Shown here one piece after another: positions 8,501 to 17,670 of a stretch of DNA of 64,000 nt (positions are counted from its first letter, which is position 1; every line of letters begins with the position of its first letter). The notes beneath the pieces are model-generated. The model was not told the DNA's origin and did no database searches. It saw only the letters and a program-made list of their open reading frames with translations. Made by a program: the position numbers and the translations under genes. Origin of the DNA: Paractinoplanes ferrugineus (lineage in GTDB: Bacteria; Actinomycetota; Actinomycetes; Mycobacteriales; Micromonosporaceae); assembly GCF_016862195.1 (NCBI RefSeq), contig NZ_BOMM01000047.1:186001-250000 (forward strand). Direction: 5' to 3'.

Positions 8501-9070
8501 GACCTGCCCGGAGCGCACGTCGTCTTCGTCGGCGAGCGACCCGGGCCGGTACGCACGGACGTCGGAAGCCTGGCACTGACCGCCGACGCCATGCTGTCCG
8601 AGGTGGACAGACCGGACGTGGTCGTGGTGCCCGGCGGGCCCGGACAACGCCACCACATGGGCGACGGTCCGATCCGTGACTGGCTGCGCGCTGTGGACCC
8701 CACCAGCGCCTGGACCACCTCGGTCTGCACCGGCTCGCTCCTGCTGGCCGCCGCCGGGCTGCTCACCGGCCGGCGCGCCACCACCCACTGGCTGGCCCAT
8801 GACCAGCTGGCTCCGCTCGGAGCCGTCCCTGTCGCGCAGCGGGTGGTGACCGACGGCAAGTACATCACCGCCGCCGGCGTGTCCGCCGGACTCGATATGG
8901 CGTTCACCCTGGCCGGCCGCATCGCCGGCGACGCGGTCGCCCAGGCCGTGCAGCTGGCTCACGAGTACGACCCCCAGCCGCTCTACCAGGCCGGCTCACC
9001 GGAGCGGGCACCCCGCGAGGTGCTCGCCGCGGTCCGTAGCCTCAAGGACTTCATCCTGACCCGGAGCTGA
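8498..9070 (+). CDS. DJ-1/PfpI family protein lacking its N-terminus
   Basis: From the ATG at 8498 the frame encodes 190 residues of a DJ-1/PfpI protein: AHVVFVGERPGPVRTDVGSLALTAD, VVVVPGGPGQRHHMGDGPIRDWLR, the nucleophile-elbow TSVCTGSLLLAAAGLLTGRRATTHW with its Cys, and TAAGVSAGLDMAFTLAGRIAG. Relatives begin about 25-30 residues earlier with a first beta-strand containing a D/E-rich LFDRFTALD-like segment. That part is absent, and the frame instead begins within the truncated AraC domain of the preceding gene. A deletion has fused the two genes. It may still be expressed, but the fold is probably impaired. Confidence 0.75.
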   Translation: MDLPGAHVVFVGERPGPVRTDVGSLALTADAMLSEVDRPDVVVVPGGPGQRHHMGDGPIRDWLRAVDPTSAWTTSVCTGSLLLAAAGLLTGRRATTHWLAHDQLAPLGAVPVAQRVVTDGKYITAAGVSAGLDMAFTLAGRIAGDAVAQAVQLAHEYDPQPLYQAGSPERAPREVLAAVRSLKDFILTRS

Positions 9071-9124
9071 GGGCAGTGGGGGACGGCCGGCTCGATCAGG
9101 TCGCCGGTCCGGCAGTCGGGTGTC

Positions 9125-10264
9125 CTAGGCGGGTGCGAGGCCGGTAGCGAACTCGATCAGCCCGGCCCATTGGTCGGCCAGGCTCGCCTCAGCCGTGCCG
9201 ACCGGATCCTTGAAGAAGAAGCCCAGCTCGCCGAGCGGACCGACGCGGCCGGCGTGCTGTGCCGCCGCGGTGAGCCGGGCGAGGTCGAGCACGAGCGGAG
9301 CGGCCAGCGCGGAGTCGCAGCCGTGCCAGGTCAACTCCATCCGCATCCGGGTGCCGAGGAACCCGGAAAAGCTGATCAGATCCCACGCGGTCTTGAAGTC
9401 GCCGAGTTCCTCGACGAAGTCGATGCGGGTCACGCCCTGCGGCCGGTAGCCGAGAACACTCTCGAGGACCTTGCTCTTGCTCTGGGTCTTGGCCGCGTTG
9501 GCCCCCGGTTCGGCGAGGCGGGCGCCGTCGCCCCCGCCCAGCAGATTCGTCCCCGACCAGCTGTTCACCCGGAGGTTCCGCTGGGCGAACATGGGTGCGA
9601 GTGCGGAGCGGACCAGCGTTTCGCCGGTCTTGCCATCGCTTCCGGCATACGGGACGCGGCGTTCCCGCGCCAGGCTGTCGAGGGCGGGCAGCCGGGCGCC
9701 GGTGGACGGGGTGAAGTCGACGAAGGAGCATCCCGCTTCGAACGCCGCGTAGGCGATCAGGCTGCTCGGTGGGAGGACCTCACCGCTCTGCCGCAGGGCG
9801 GCACGCAAGGTGTCCAGGTCGTCGTGCGCCGGATCGCCGGGAGCTTGCGGTTCGGTGCTGGCGACGTTGACGACCACCAGCTCGTCGAGGGCACGCCGGT
9901 TCCGGAACTCCGTCAGGTCGGCCATCACCGCCTCGGCGATGTCCGCCTGGGTGGCGCCACCGGGCAGCGGCCGGATGTCGGTCTCCACCTCGGCGATCTC
10001 GGCGCTCATCGCCGATACCAGATCTGCCGGGACGACTCCGGCGGCACCGAGTTCTTCAGCGCGTTTCTGCAGGGGCGTGTCCACGATGTCGTGGCCGCCG
10101 ACGACGAGCGCGTCCAGCGGTGGAATGCCGGCCTCTCGGAAGTGGGGCAGTTCGGTGACACAGCCGATGGTTTCGGCCAGCCCCGCTCGCAGGGCGGAAA
10201 GTCCGACGATCGCGGTGACCCCGACCGAGCCGCGGGCACCGACAAGCCACACTCCAGTACGCAT
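9125..10264 (-). CDS. Inositol-1/3-phosphate synthase family enzyme
   Basis: A 379-residue cytosolic NAD-dependent enzyme of the myo-inositol-phosphate synthase family, which cyclises glucose 6-phosphate; some secondary-metabolite homologues use other sugar phosphates. The N-terminal Rossmann motif VGARGSVG is at residues 8-15. The family-defining centre DFTPSTGARLPAL...VPYAGSDGKTGETLVRSALAPMFAQRNLRVNSWSGTNLLGGGDG holds the catalytic lysines. It is the last gene of a leftward operon after the A-C protein and the glycosyltransferase, 56 bases behind the latter. A second inositol-phosphate synthase beside a glycosyltransferase suggests that a cyclitol or glycosyl-cyclitol is a building block of the cluster product. 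A house-keeping role (for example in mycothiol supply) is the alternative. Confidence 0.88.
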   Translation of the reverse strand: MRTGVWLVGARGSVGVTAIVGLSALRAGLAETIGCVTELPHFREAGIPPLDALVVGGHDIVDTPLQKRAEELGAAGVVPADLVSAMSAEIAEVETDIRPLPGGATQADIAEAVMADLTEFRNRRALDELVVVNVASTEPQAPGDPAHDDLDTLRAALRQSGEVLPPSSLIAYAAFEAGCSFVDFTPSTGARLPALDSLARERRVPYAGSDGKTGETLVRSALAPMFAQRNLRVNSWSGTNLLGGGDGARLAEPGANAAKTQSKSKVLESVLGYRPQGVTRIDFVEELGDFKTAWDLISFSGFLGTRMRMELTWHGCDSALAAPLVLDLARLTAAAQHAGRVGPLGELGFFFKDPVGTAEASLADQWAGLIEFATGLAPA

Positions 10265-10320
10265 ACCAGCTCCCTAAATCGTTTCCGCACACAGACAGGT
10301 TGCGACAAGCTCCGCAGCGC

Positions 10321-11415
10321 TCAGGCGTCGTCCGGCCGGACCGCGGCGCGCGGCACGAACGCGGGATCGTCGCGCCAGCCGAAGCCGGTAAGCAGCAGAC
10401 CGGGTCGCCGAAGTTGCACGGCGGCCACCGCCTCACCCCAGTCCGCCGACCAGTCGAGCAGGGCGGCCAGGACGGCATAGCCGGTCTCCTCGCGCGTCGG
10501 GCCGCGCCGCCTGTCGACCGACTGAATCGCCAGGATGCCCGCGGCTACGCCCGCGGCCAGCAGGCCGCCTCGGCGCCGGGTCGTCGGGAGCGTCTTGGCC
10601 AAGGCGTACGTTGCGGCGACCGCCACGATCGGATTCACCTTCCAGCGGCGTAGTTCCGGGTATCTGGCACCGAGCCAGGAGCCCGACCGGCCGTACGTGT
10701 AAAGGCGACGCAGCACCGGCGAGAAGGAGCTCGAGTTGCCCGCGTCGTGCAGGACGACCGCCTCCGGATCGCAGACGATCCGATAGCCGGCCCGGACCAG
10801 GCGGAGGCAGAAATCGACGTCCTCGCCGGCGACCACGGTCAAACCGTCCTCGGGGAAGCCGCCGACCGCATTCCAGGCCTCCTTGCGCACTGCCAGATTG
10901 CTGGTGGTCGCCCAGCCGACCGACTCGAACTCGAGCGGCATGTCGAAGGCGTTGTTCAGTCGCCGTGACCGGCGGGCCACCTCGAACATCCGGCCGGCGC
11001 CGGCGATCAGACGGGTCGGCCCGGCCACCGCCACCACCTGATCCGGCGCCGACCGCAGCGTCTTGTAGTGATGGTTGAACAGGCCGTCGGTCACCTGACA
11101 GTCCGAGTCGACGAACAGCAGCATGCCGTGGTCGGCGTGCCGGGCGCCGACGTTGCGCTTGGCCCCCACGTGCCGTGGCCCGCGTAGGTAGCGGGCGCCG
11201 AGCCGGTCACAGTTCATCGCGTGCTGCCGGGCCGCGTCGGGCGCGGAATCGTCCACGACGATGACCTCGATCGGGAAAGGGTGATCCGCGGCCGTCCGCC
11301 GGATGCTCTCCAGCAACCGGCGGAGCTCGGTCACCCGGTCCTTGACCGGGACAATGACGGAGAGACCCGGGACATCGCCGGCGTACTTTTCCGTGGGATC
11401 AGCTCTGGGTGTCAT
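10321..11415 (-). CDS. GT2 family glycosyltransferase (MftF-like)
   Basis: A 364-residue inverting GT-A enzyme. The nucleotide-sugar site is visible as LSVIVPVKDRVTELRRLLESI, EVIVVDDSAPD and the metal-binding VDSDC (DxD-type). An acceptor region GFPEDGLTVVAGEDVDFCLRLVRAG follows. A hydrophobic C-terminal stretch near residues 275-310 may associate with the membrane. The layout resembles mycofactocin glycosyltransferase MftF and related cluster enzymes. Its start overlaps the end of the A-C gene by 17 bases, so the two are translationally coupled. Its likely job is to glycosylate the product or the cyclitol made by the next gene. Confidence 0.88.
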   Translation of the reverse strand: MTPRADPTEKYAGDVPGLSVIVPVKDRVTELRRLLESIRRTAADHPFPIEVIVVDDSAPDAARQHAMNCDRLGARYLRGPRHVGAKRNVGARHADHGMLLFVDSDCQVTDGLFNHHYKTLRSAPDQVVAVAGPTRLIAGAGRMFEVARRSRRLNNAFDMPLEFESVGWATTSNLAVRKEAWNAVGGFPEDGLTVVAGEDVDFCLRLVRAGYRIVCDPEAVVLHDAGNSSSFSPVLRRLYTYGRSGSWLGARYPELRRWKVNPIVAVAATYALAKTLPTTRRRGGLLAAGVAAGILAIQSVDRRRGPTREETGYAVLAALLDWSADWGEAVAAVQLRRPGLLLTGFGWRDDPAFVPRAAVRPDDA

Positions 11416-14359
11416 CGACAACCTCCACATCTCGGGGCTGGGTGGGCAGACCTGTGGGCGCAACAGATCGATCAACCCATCGCGGAAGGTCTTCGACACG
11501 CTGGCCGGGATCGGCGAGAAACGCATCGATCGTCGCCGAGAATCCGTGTGCCGCCTCGCTGACCAATTCAGCCGGATAGAACGCGGGACAATAGACGAAG
11601 TTGCCGGTGAGTTCGGTCTGGTCGAGGATGAATCCGGGTTCGCCGCGCTTCGCCCATTTGCGCATCTCCCCCGGACAGGCCGATAGGTGCCCGGCCCAGG
11701 CGGCGCGCGAGCCGCGGGGGGCCGCCCGGCTCGTCCCGTCGTTCTCCGGCGACGCGGCGCCGGCCATTTCCCCATTGGCGGCGGTGGCCTGGAACCACGC
11801 GTCGTAGAGATTGAGAAACGGCCACGGGCGTACCGCATCGAAGTCCGGATTCACCGCACGCGCGATCTCGGTGAACGAGGCGGCATGCCGCATCGCACCG
11901 GTCATCTCCTGGTGTACCCGGCGAGCCACCTCGGCGAGCGTGTCCTGCGGCGAGATCTCGGTGGCCAGGTACAGGTTGGTGGTGAATTGACCGACGACCT
12001 GCTCCGAGCCCGGTAACCGCCGGCCGTGCGTGGTCGTACCCACCACGACGCGCTCCCACCCGGTCCAGCCGGCCAACCAAAGCTTGTAGCAGGCCAGCAG
12101 CAGGATGAACCGGGTGGTGCGCTTCCGCGCGGCCAGCTTCGCCAGTCCGTCCGTCGCCGCCCGGCTGAACGACACCGGGACCGAGGCCCGCTCCGAGAGG
12201 TCGGCCCCCGGAGGCGGCGCCTGCGGCGGGAACGGGAAGCCGTCAGCCGGCGGCGACAACCGGCTCCGCCAGAACTCGGCGCGGGCCGTGCGCACGTCCT
12301 CCCTCGGCTCCTGGAGTGCGGCGATCTGCTCGAACCCGGTGCGGAGCGGGGGCAGAGCCGGGCCGGCGCCGACCCGGTGGCGGTACGCCTGGGCGAGCTC
12401 GTTCAGCAGCAGGTTGACCGACCAGCCATCGGCGATCAGATGGCACAGGCACACCCCGATGGCGTGCCTGTCAGACGCCAGGCGGACCACTGTGATCGTC
12501 CAGAGCGGCCCCTTGCGCAGATCGAACTCCCGTCTCCAGACGCCGTCGCCGATCGCCGTCAGACGCTCGATCCGGGACGGCTCGGCTTCGTCGGCGAGAT
12601 CCCACCACCCGACGGTCACCGGAAGGTCCGGGACGAACCGGATCGTCGGGGCCGCGCCGAGGTCGACCATGACCATGCGCAGCGAATCCTGCCGGGCCAC
12701 CACATCGTCGACGGCCCGTTGGAACAGCCCGGCGTCGATTCGCACCGGCCATTCCGTCCAGGACATGACGTTCACCCCGGACGCGCCCGGGTCCTCGGGG
12801 CTGTAGGACCAGGCGAACTCGTAGATCGTCTCCTGGCTGGGCGCGAGCGACCGCACCGAGGGGGCACCCGGCCCGCCGGCCAGGGCGATTCGATCGATCT
12901 TCCGGTTGGCGTTCAGGGGAAAGACCTCCAGATGCTGGAAATCACCGGGCACCACCCCGGGCGGCAGCAGCCGGTGGAGATGGGCGGACAACTCCATCGG
13001 CGGAATCGGTGTCCCGGTGTAGAAGGCCGTGAGCGCGGTGGAACCGTCGGCGTCGCGGGCGACGGTGACCGCGTCCTGCACGGCGGGATGAGCACGTACG
13101 GCGGCATCGATCTCGGCCAGCTCGACGCGCCGCCCCTTCACTTGGACCTGCGCGTCGTCCCGACCGAGGTAGGCCAGCACGTCACCGGCGATCCGGCGGA
13201 CCCGATCGCCGGTGCGATACCACCGACGGTCGCCGTACTCCAGGAACCGGTCGCGGTCGTCGGCCGGTTCGAGATAGCCCGGCGTCATCTGCGGCCCGGT
13301 GACGCACAGCTCGCCCTCGCCGACGGCCGGCTGCCCGGCGGCGTCGAGCAGCAGCGTTTCGTGCCCGTCGTGCACCGCACCGATCGGCACCACGCCGTTG
13401 ACCGAGGAATCCGGAACGGCGCCCCGATCGATCCGATGGCTGCAGATGGTCACGGTCAGTTCGGTGGGCCCGTACAGGTTCTCCACCACCGTATTGGGCG
13501 CGGCGACCTGCCAGTCGGCGACGTCGGTGGCGAGGAGCGCCTCGCCGGCGAAGAAGCTCCACCGCAGGCCCGGCAGCGCACCTGCGCGCAGCGCACCGAG
13601 CCGTCGCAGGAACGCGATCGAGGAGGGTGTGGAGAACCACACGCTGATCGCCCGCTCGGCGGCGAACCGCGCCAGGTCACGGTAGGCGGACGGCGGCACC
13701 GGCAGGACGGCGGCGCCGGCACCCCAGGCGCAGAACAGGTCGAAGATGGCGCAGTCGAAGTTGAGCTCCATCGTTTGCGCGAACGCGTCCCCGGCGTGGA
13801 AGTCGTAGCGCTCGTCCAGCAGCCGGAAGTAGTGCCGGAACGCGGAATAGGGCAGCGGCACCCCCTTCGGCCGCCCGGTCGACCCGGAGGTGAAGAGCAC
13901 GTACGCGGTGGCGTCACCGGTCACCGGCAGGGGCTGGTCGAGGTCGTCGGAACGGCACAGTCCCGTGTCCGGCGTCAGGACGGGCAGGTCCAGACCGGTC
14001 TCCGCCAGCTTGGCCAGGCCCTGGGCGTCGGCCAGGACCGCTCCGGCCCTCGCCGCCTCCAGCATCTGACGGGCCCGGGCGGCCGGCCAGTCGGGTTGCA
14101 GCGGCACCACAGTCGCACCCGCGTAATGCGCCGCCAGCACACCGAGATAGCCCTCGACGCCGCGGCCGGCCAGGACCGCCACGGCGGCCGGGCGGCCGCC
14201 GGCCCGGGCGACCAGACCGCCCGCCCACCGCAATGCCAGCCGATCCGCCTGCTCGTAGGTCAATGTCCGGCCGGCTACGCACAGGGCGGGATTCAGCGGT
14301 GCTACCTGCAGACCCCGCCGGAATCGAGTGACGAACACGTTGTCGTCCGATGTGCTCAC
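11399..14359 (-). CDS. NRPS protein with adenylation-condensation (A-C) architecture, no carrier
   Basis: A 986-residue protein. Residues about 10-500 are an adenylation domain: A3 LFTSGSTGRPKG, A5 ENLYGPTELT, A7 RWYRTGDR, A8 GRDDAQVQVKGRRVELAEID, and A10 NANRKIDR with its catalytic Lys. Residues about 515-950 are a condensation domain with HLIADGW (the HHxxxDG motif, second His and Asp kept) and the late VGQFTTNL motif. There is no thiolation domain within or after it, so it must load and condense on separate ACPs, of which five are encoded nearby. The A-domain code was not resolved to a substrate. The GTG start has a GGAGG site seven bases before it. It is the first gene of a leftward operon below a StrR-type box. 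Confidence 0.92.
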   Translation of the reverse strand: MSTSDDNVFVTRFRRGLQVAPLNPALCVAGRTLTYEQADRLALRWAGGLVARAGGRPAAVAVLAGRGVEGYLGVLAAHYAGATVVPLQPDWPAARARQMLEAARAGAVLADAQGLAKLAETGLDLPVLTPDTGLCRSDDLDQPLPVTGDATAYVLFTSGSTGRPKGVPLPYSAFRHYFRLLDERYDFHAGDAFAQTMELNFDCAIFDLFCAWGAGAAVLPVPPSAYRDLARFAAERAISVWFSTPSSIAFLRRLGALRAGALPGLRWSFFAGEALLATDVADWQVAAPNTVVENLYGPTELTVTICSHRIDRGAVPDSSVNGVVPIGAVHDGHETLLLDAAGQPAVGEGELCVTGPQMTPGYLEPADDRDRFLEYGDRRWYRTGDRVRRIAGDVLAYLGRDDAQVQVKGRRVELAEIDAAVRAHPAVQDAVTVARDADGSTALTAFYTGTPIPPMELSAHLHRLLPPGVVPGDFQHLEVFPLNANRKIDRIALAGGPGAPSVRSLAPSQETIYEFAWSYSPEDPGASGVNVMSWTEWPVRIDAGLFQRAVDDVVARQDSLRMVMVDLGAAPTIRFVPDLPVTVGWWDLADEAEPSRIERLTAIGDGVWRREFDLRKGPLWTITVVRLASDRHAIGVCLCHLIADGWSVNLLLNELAQAYRHRVGAGPALPPLRTGFEQIAALQEPREDVRTARAEFWRSRLSPPADGFPFPPQAPPPGADLSERASVPVSFSRAATDGLAKLAARKRTTRFILLLACYKLWLAGWTGWERVVVGTTTHGRRLPGSEQVVGQFTTNLYLATEISPQDTLAEVARRVHQEMTGAMRHAASFTEIARAVNPDFDAVRPWPFLNLYDAWFQATAANGEMAGAASPENDGTSRAAPRGSRAAWAGHLSACPGEMRKWAKRGEPGFILDQTELTGNFVYCPAFYPAELVSEAAHGFSATIDAFLADPGQRVEDLPRWVDRSVAPTGLPTQPRDVEVVDDTQS

Positions 14360-14478
14360 CGAGCATCCTCCTCAACCGCGGAGCGCGCCGGGACGGGCTA
14401 CGGATCGCGGACACAGCGGATTGTGGTGGCCGCCGGTGGGACGCACAAGGATCCGGGTGATCGCCGACCGGCACGGGT

Positions 14479-14507
14479 GTTCAACTGCCCGACGTGGCCA
14501 CTTGAAC
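14479..14507. promoter_or_regulatory. StrR-type binding site in divergent promoter region
   Basis: The site reads GTTCAACTG-N11-CACTTGAAC. It fits the published StrR consensus GTTCGActG-N11-CagTcGAAc in arm sequence and spacing. It sits between the divergent A-C gene (start 14359) and aminotransferase gene (start 14590), so it can control both operons. A copy with identical half-sites in the opposite orientation is at 28670-28698. A StrR-type regulator is encoded at 34395. Confidence 0.82.
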
Positions 14508-14589
14508 GCGGTGAGCCGGAGGTCCGGCGGCGGCTAGGCTCGGCTCGATTCCGGTGCGTGGCCGGTTCGTCCACGGGAGGACTACGCGC

Positions 14590-15858
14590 ATGACCTTGTC
14601 ACCGCCCGAGGCTGAGACGCACCACCCCGATGCTCGAGAGGTGTTCCGGCAGGTCCGGCGGCATCTGCAACCGGGCCTGGGGGTCGCGGGCCGGCTCGCC
14701 GGCGGCGGCGCCGTCGAGATGCGGGCCGCGGGAGCGCGGATCCGGCTGTCCGACGGCAGGGACGTGCTGGACTTCGGCTCGTACGCCGTGACGCTGCTGG
14801 GCCACCGGCATCCCGCTGTCGTCGCCGCGGTCCGTGCGCAGCTCGACGCGATGACGGTGTCGTCACGCATCCTGCTCAACCCGTCGACCGCGGCCGCGGC
14901 CGCGGCACTGGCGCACTATCTGGGCGACCGCCTGCCCCGGGTCTACTTCGGACTGAACGGCTCCGACGCCGTGGAGGCCGCGATCAAGCTGGCCCGGCTG
15001 GCCAGTGGGCGCGGCCGGGTGCTCGCCGTGACCGGCGGCTTCCACGGGAAGTCGATGGGGGCCCTGGCGGTGACCCACAACCCTCGCTATCGAGCCGGTC
15101 TGGAGCATCTGCTCCCGGGCGTGACGCATGTGTCGCCGGACGACCCCGGCGCGGTCGCCCGCGAGATCGCCGCCGGTGACGTGGCCGCCCTGATCTTCGA
15201 GCCCCTCCAGGGCGAGAACGGTGTTCAGCCGTTGCCGGCGGCGGTTCTCGCGGAGTGGACCGGAACGGCCCGCGAGAACGGCGTATTCGTCATCGCCGAC
15301 GAGATTCAGACCGGGTTGCGCCGTTGCGGCTCACCCTCGTCGGCGCTCGCGGCCGGATTGCCGGTGAACGCGGTCCTCCTCGGTAAGCCGCTGGGGGGCG
15401 GCGTGACGGCGATTTCCGCGGTCGTCTGCGACGACGAGTTGTACGCGCCCCTGGCCACCGACCCGATGATGCACACCGCGACCTTCGCGGGTAATCCACT
15501 GGCCTGCGCGGCCGTGCCGGCGGCCCTGGCCGCCATCGAGGAGCTCGCGGACCGCGGAGCGGAGATCGCGGCCGTCATGGCGGCCGGTCTCGCCCGGTTG
15601 ACCGACCGGCACGGCGACGTCGTCCGCGCGGTACGCGGCCAAGGGCTGCTCTGGGGCATCGAGCTGGCCTCGGGGAGCGTGACCGGCGAGGTGATGACCG
15701 GTCTGGCCCGCGCCGGTCTGCTCGTGTCACCGTGCCTCGGGCGCCCGGAAGTCCTGCGTCTGCTTCCGCCGCTGGTGGCCACGGACACCGATCTCGCCGA
15801 TGCGTTGGCTCTGGTCGATCGGGCTCTCGCCGATGTGCCGGCGAAGGCGGGGGCCTGA
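14590..15858 (+). CDS. Class III PLP-dependent aminotransferase
   Basis: A 422-residue fold-type I enzyme of the acetylornithine/diaminobutyrate aminotransferase subgroup. Visible are GLNGSDAVEAAIKLAR, the aromatic-stacking GGFHGKSMGALAVT region, FEPLQGENG, the PLP-binding Asp in VIADEIQTGL, and the Schiff-base Lys in LLGKPLGGG. A THTATFAGNPL-type segment appears as MHTATFAGNPLACA. It moves an amino group between an omega-amine or amino sugar/cyclitol and an oxo-acid. A role in making an amino building block (amino-cyclitol or diamino acid) is plausible. The start was chosen at 14590, nine bases after GGGAGG. It is the first gene of the rightward operon under the StrR-type box. Confidence 0.92.
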   Translation: MTLSPPEAETHHPDAREVFRQVRRHLQPGLGVAGRLAGGGAVEMRAAGARIRLSDGRDVLDFGSYAVTLLGHRHPAVVAAVRAQLDAMTVSSRILLNPSTAAAAAALAHYLGDRLPRVYFGLNGSDAVEAAIKLARLASGRGRVLAVTGGFHGKSMGALAVTHNPRYRAGLEHLLPGVTHVSPDDPGAVAREIAAGDVAALIFEPLQGENGVQPLPAAVLAEWTGTARENGVFVIADEIQTGLRRCGSPSSALAAGLPVNAVLLGKPLGGGVTAISAVVCDDELYAPLATDPMMHTATFAGNPLACAAVPAALAAIEELADRGAEIAAVMAAGLARLTDRHGDVVRAVRGQGLLWGIELASGSVTGEVMTGLARAGLLVSPCLGRPEVLRLLPPLVATDTDLADALALVDRALADVPAKAGA

Positions 15859-15861
15859 CCG

Positions 15862-17670
15862 ATGCCGCAGGCGGGAAAGGCCGTCCGCTCCCTGATCGTC
15901 GAACGCATCCGTCTGCTCCGCCTGCTGGGCCGCTCGTCGTCCGGTGCGACGCTCGGCCTGTGCGCGGTCCACCTCTTGGCGGCGGTCACCCCACCACTGA
16001 CCGCATACGCCGCGAGTCTGGTCGTCGAGGCGATGAACGCGCCACGCCCGGCCCTCGTGCCCTGTGTCGTGCTGGGGGTGTTGCTCCTGGTGGGTGAGAT
16101 CAGCGACCAGGGCCGGGAAGGGCTCGCGCACGTCGTGGCGATGCGGGTCGAGGCCTCGGTGCGGTCGGCGGTGCGGCGGCTCGCGCTGGCCCCCGACGGC
16201 ATCGGCCACCTGGAGAACTCCGACTTCGCCGATGACGCCATGCGCAGCGCCGACCGCGACTCGGCGCTCGGCCGCAGCCGCTCGCTCGGCAGTGCGGCGA
16301 CCGGGCAGCTCACCATTATGTTCCGCGTGCTGTCCGCGCTGGCCTCGACGGCTCTGTTGGCGGCCTATTTCCCGGTCCTCGCGGTCGCGCTGCTGGTGGT
16401 GGCGCTCTTCATCCGCTCGGTGATCCGCAGGCAGTGGACCGCGCTGGCCAAGTCGCTCGACGCGCGCGCCCAGGACCAGCGGATGGTCTACTACCTCTCC
16501 GAGCTGGCGGTCCGCGGCGCCGCCGAGATCCGCGTCTTCGGGCTCGGCGACTGGCTCGCCGGCCGCTTCCGCGGCGCCGCCTTCGCCTCGGCCGCGCCGA
16601 CCTGGCGGCGAATGTGGCCGGTGCTCCGGCGGCAATGGTGGACCGTGCTGGTGCTGGCCGTATGTGCCGTGGCCGCGCTGGCCGTGCCGGCGTCCGCCGC
16701 ACTCGCCGGTACGCTTCCGGCCGACCGCCTCGTGGCCTGTCTGCTCCTCGCCGTAAGCCTTTTCGCGATCACCGCGATGGGCCAGGAGGCCTTCGACATC
16801 GAGTACGGCCTGCACGCGATGCGGGCGCTCGACCGGCTCACCGATCGGTTCGGGACAGCGGCCGCTGTCGGCGTGGTTCCCCGGCCGACGGGGTCGGCTC
16901 CGCCGCTGATCCGCTTCGAGAACGTCGGCTTCACCTACCCCGGTGCCGACCGGCCGGTCTTCGCCGGGCTGACACTGACTCTGCGGCCGGGCGAAACGGT
17001 CGCGCTCGTCGGCGAGAACGGGGCCGGTAAGACCACATTGGTGAAGCTGCTGTGCGGTCTGTACCGGCCCACCGTGGGACGGATCACGGTGGATGGCCAA
17101 GATCTCGCCACCATGGATCCACACGCCTGGCGGGCGCGAATCGGCGTCCTCTTCCAGGACTTCATCCGTTATCCGTCAACCCTGCGGGACAACATCGCGT
17201 TGTCCGCACCCGGGCAACAGGACGACGACGCGGTCCGCGCCGCGCTGCGGGCCGCCGGCGGCGACGACCGCGATCCGGCATTCCCGGCGGGCCTCGACAC
17301 CCGCCTCTGGGCCGAGGGGGCCGATGGCGTGGATCTGTCCGGCGGACAGTGGCAGCAGGTCGCCATCGCCCGGTTGCTGTACGCCCGGCAGGCCGGACGC
17401 CACCTGTTGGTGCTCGACGAACCGACCGCGCATCTCGACATGTCCGCGGAGGCCGACTTCTACCGACGCGTGATCCGGTCGGTCTCCGGGACGACCGCGA
17501 TCCTGGTGTCCCACCGGCTCTCCACCGTCCGTCACGCCGACCGCATCGTGCTGCTACGGGACGGCCAGGTCGCCGAGCGCGGCACCCACAGCGAACTGCT
17601 GACGCTCGACGGCGGTTACGCGCGTTTCTTCCGACTCCAGGCCGAACCGTTCCAGGAGGAGCACCGGTGA
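15862..17670 (+). CDS. ABC exporter half-transporter, first subunit
   Basis: A 602-residue fusion of a membrane domain (residues about 1-330, six hydrophobic segments) and an ATPase (about 340-595). Walker A is GENGAGKTT, the signature is LSGGQWQQ (canonical), Walker B is LLVLDEPTAHLD, and the switch His is in VSHRLST. It begins three bases after the aminotransferase stop and overlaps the second subunit by four bases (GTGA), so the two probably form a heterodimeric exporter for the cluster product or an intermediate. Its intact signature contrasts with the degenerate one of its partner. Confidence 0.93.
   Translation: MPQAGKAVRSLIVERIRLLRLLGRSSSGATLGLCAVHLLAAVTPPLTAYAASLVVEAMNAPRPALVPCVVLGVLLLVGEISDQGREGLAHVVAMRVEASVRSAVRRLALAPDGIGHLENSDFADDAMRSADRDSALGRSRSLGSAATGQLTIMFRVLSALASTALLAAYFPVLAVALLVVALFIRSVIRRQWTALAKSLDARAQDQRMVYYLSELAVRGAAEIRVFGLGDWLAGRFRGAAFASAAPTWRRMWPVLRRQWWTVLVLAVCAVAALAVPASAALAGTLPADRLVACLLLAVSLFAITAMGQEAFDIEYGLHAMRALDRLTDRFGTAAAVGVVPRPTGSAPPLIRFENVGFTYPGADRPVFAGLTLTLRPGETVALVGENGAGKTTLVKLLCGLYRPTVGRITVDGQDLATMDPHAWRARIGVLFQDFIRYPSTLRDNIALSAPGQQDDDAVRAALRAAGGDDRDPAFPAGLDTRLWAEGADGVDLSGGQWQQVAIARLLYARQAGRHLLVLDEPTAHLDMSAEADFYRRVIRSVSGTTAILVSHRLSTVRHADRIVLLRDGQVAERGTHSELLTLDGGYARFFRLQAEPFQEEHR

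Noticed and set aside
12026..14593. 855-codon open frame on the plus strand
   Set aside because: It is antisense to the A-C NRPS gene with its clear core motifs. The translated sequence is Arg/Gly/His-rich without any family signature.
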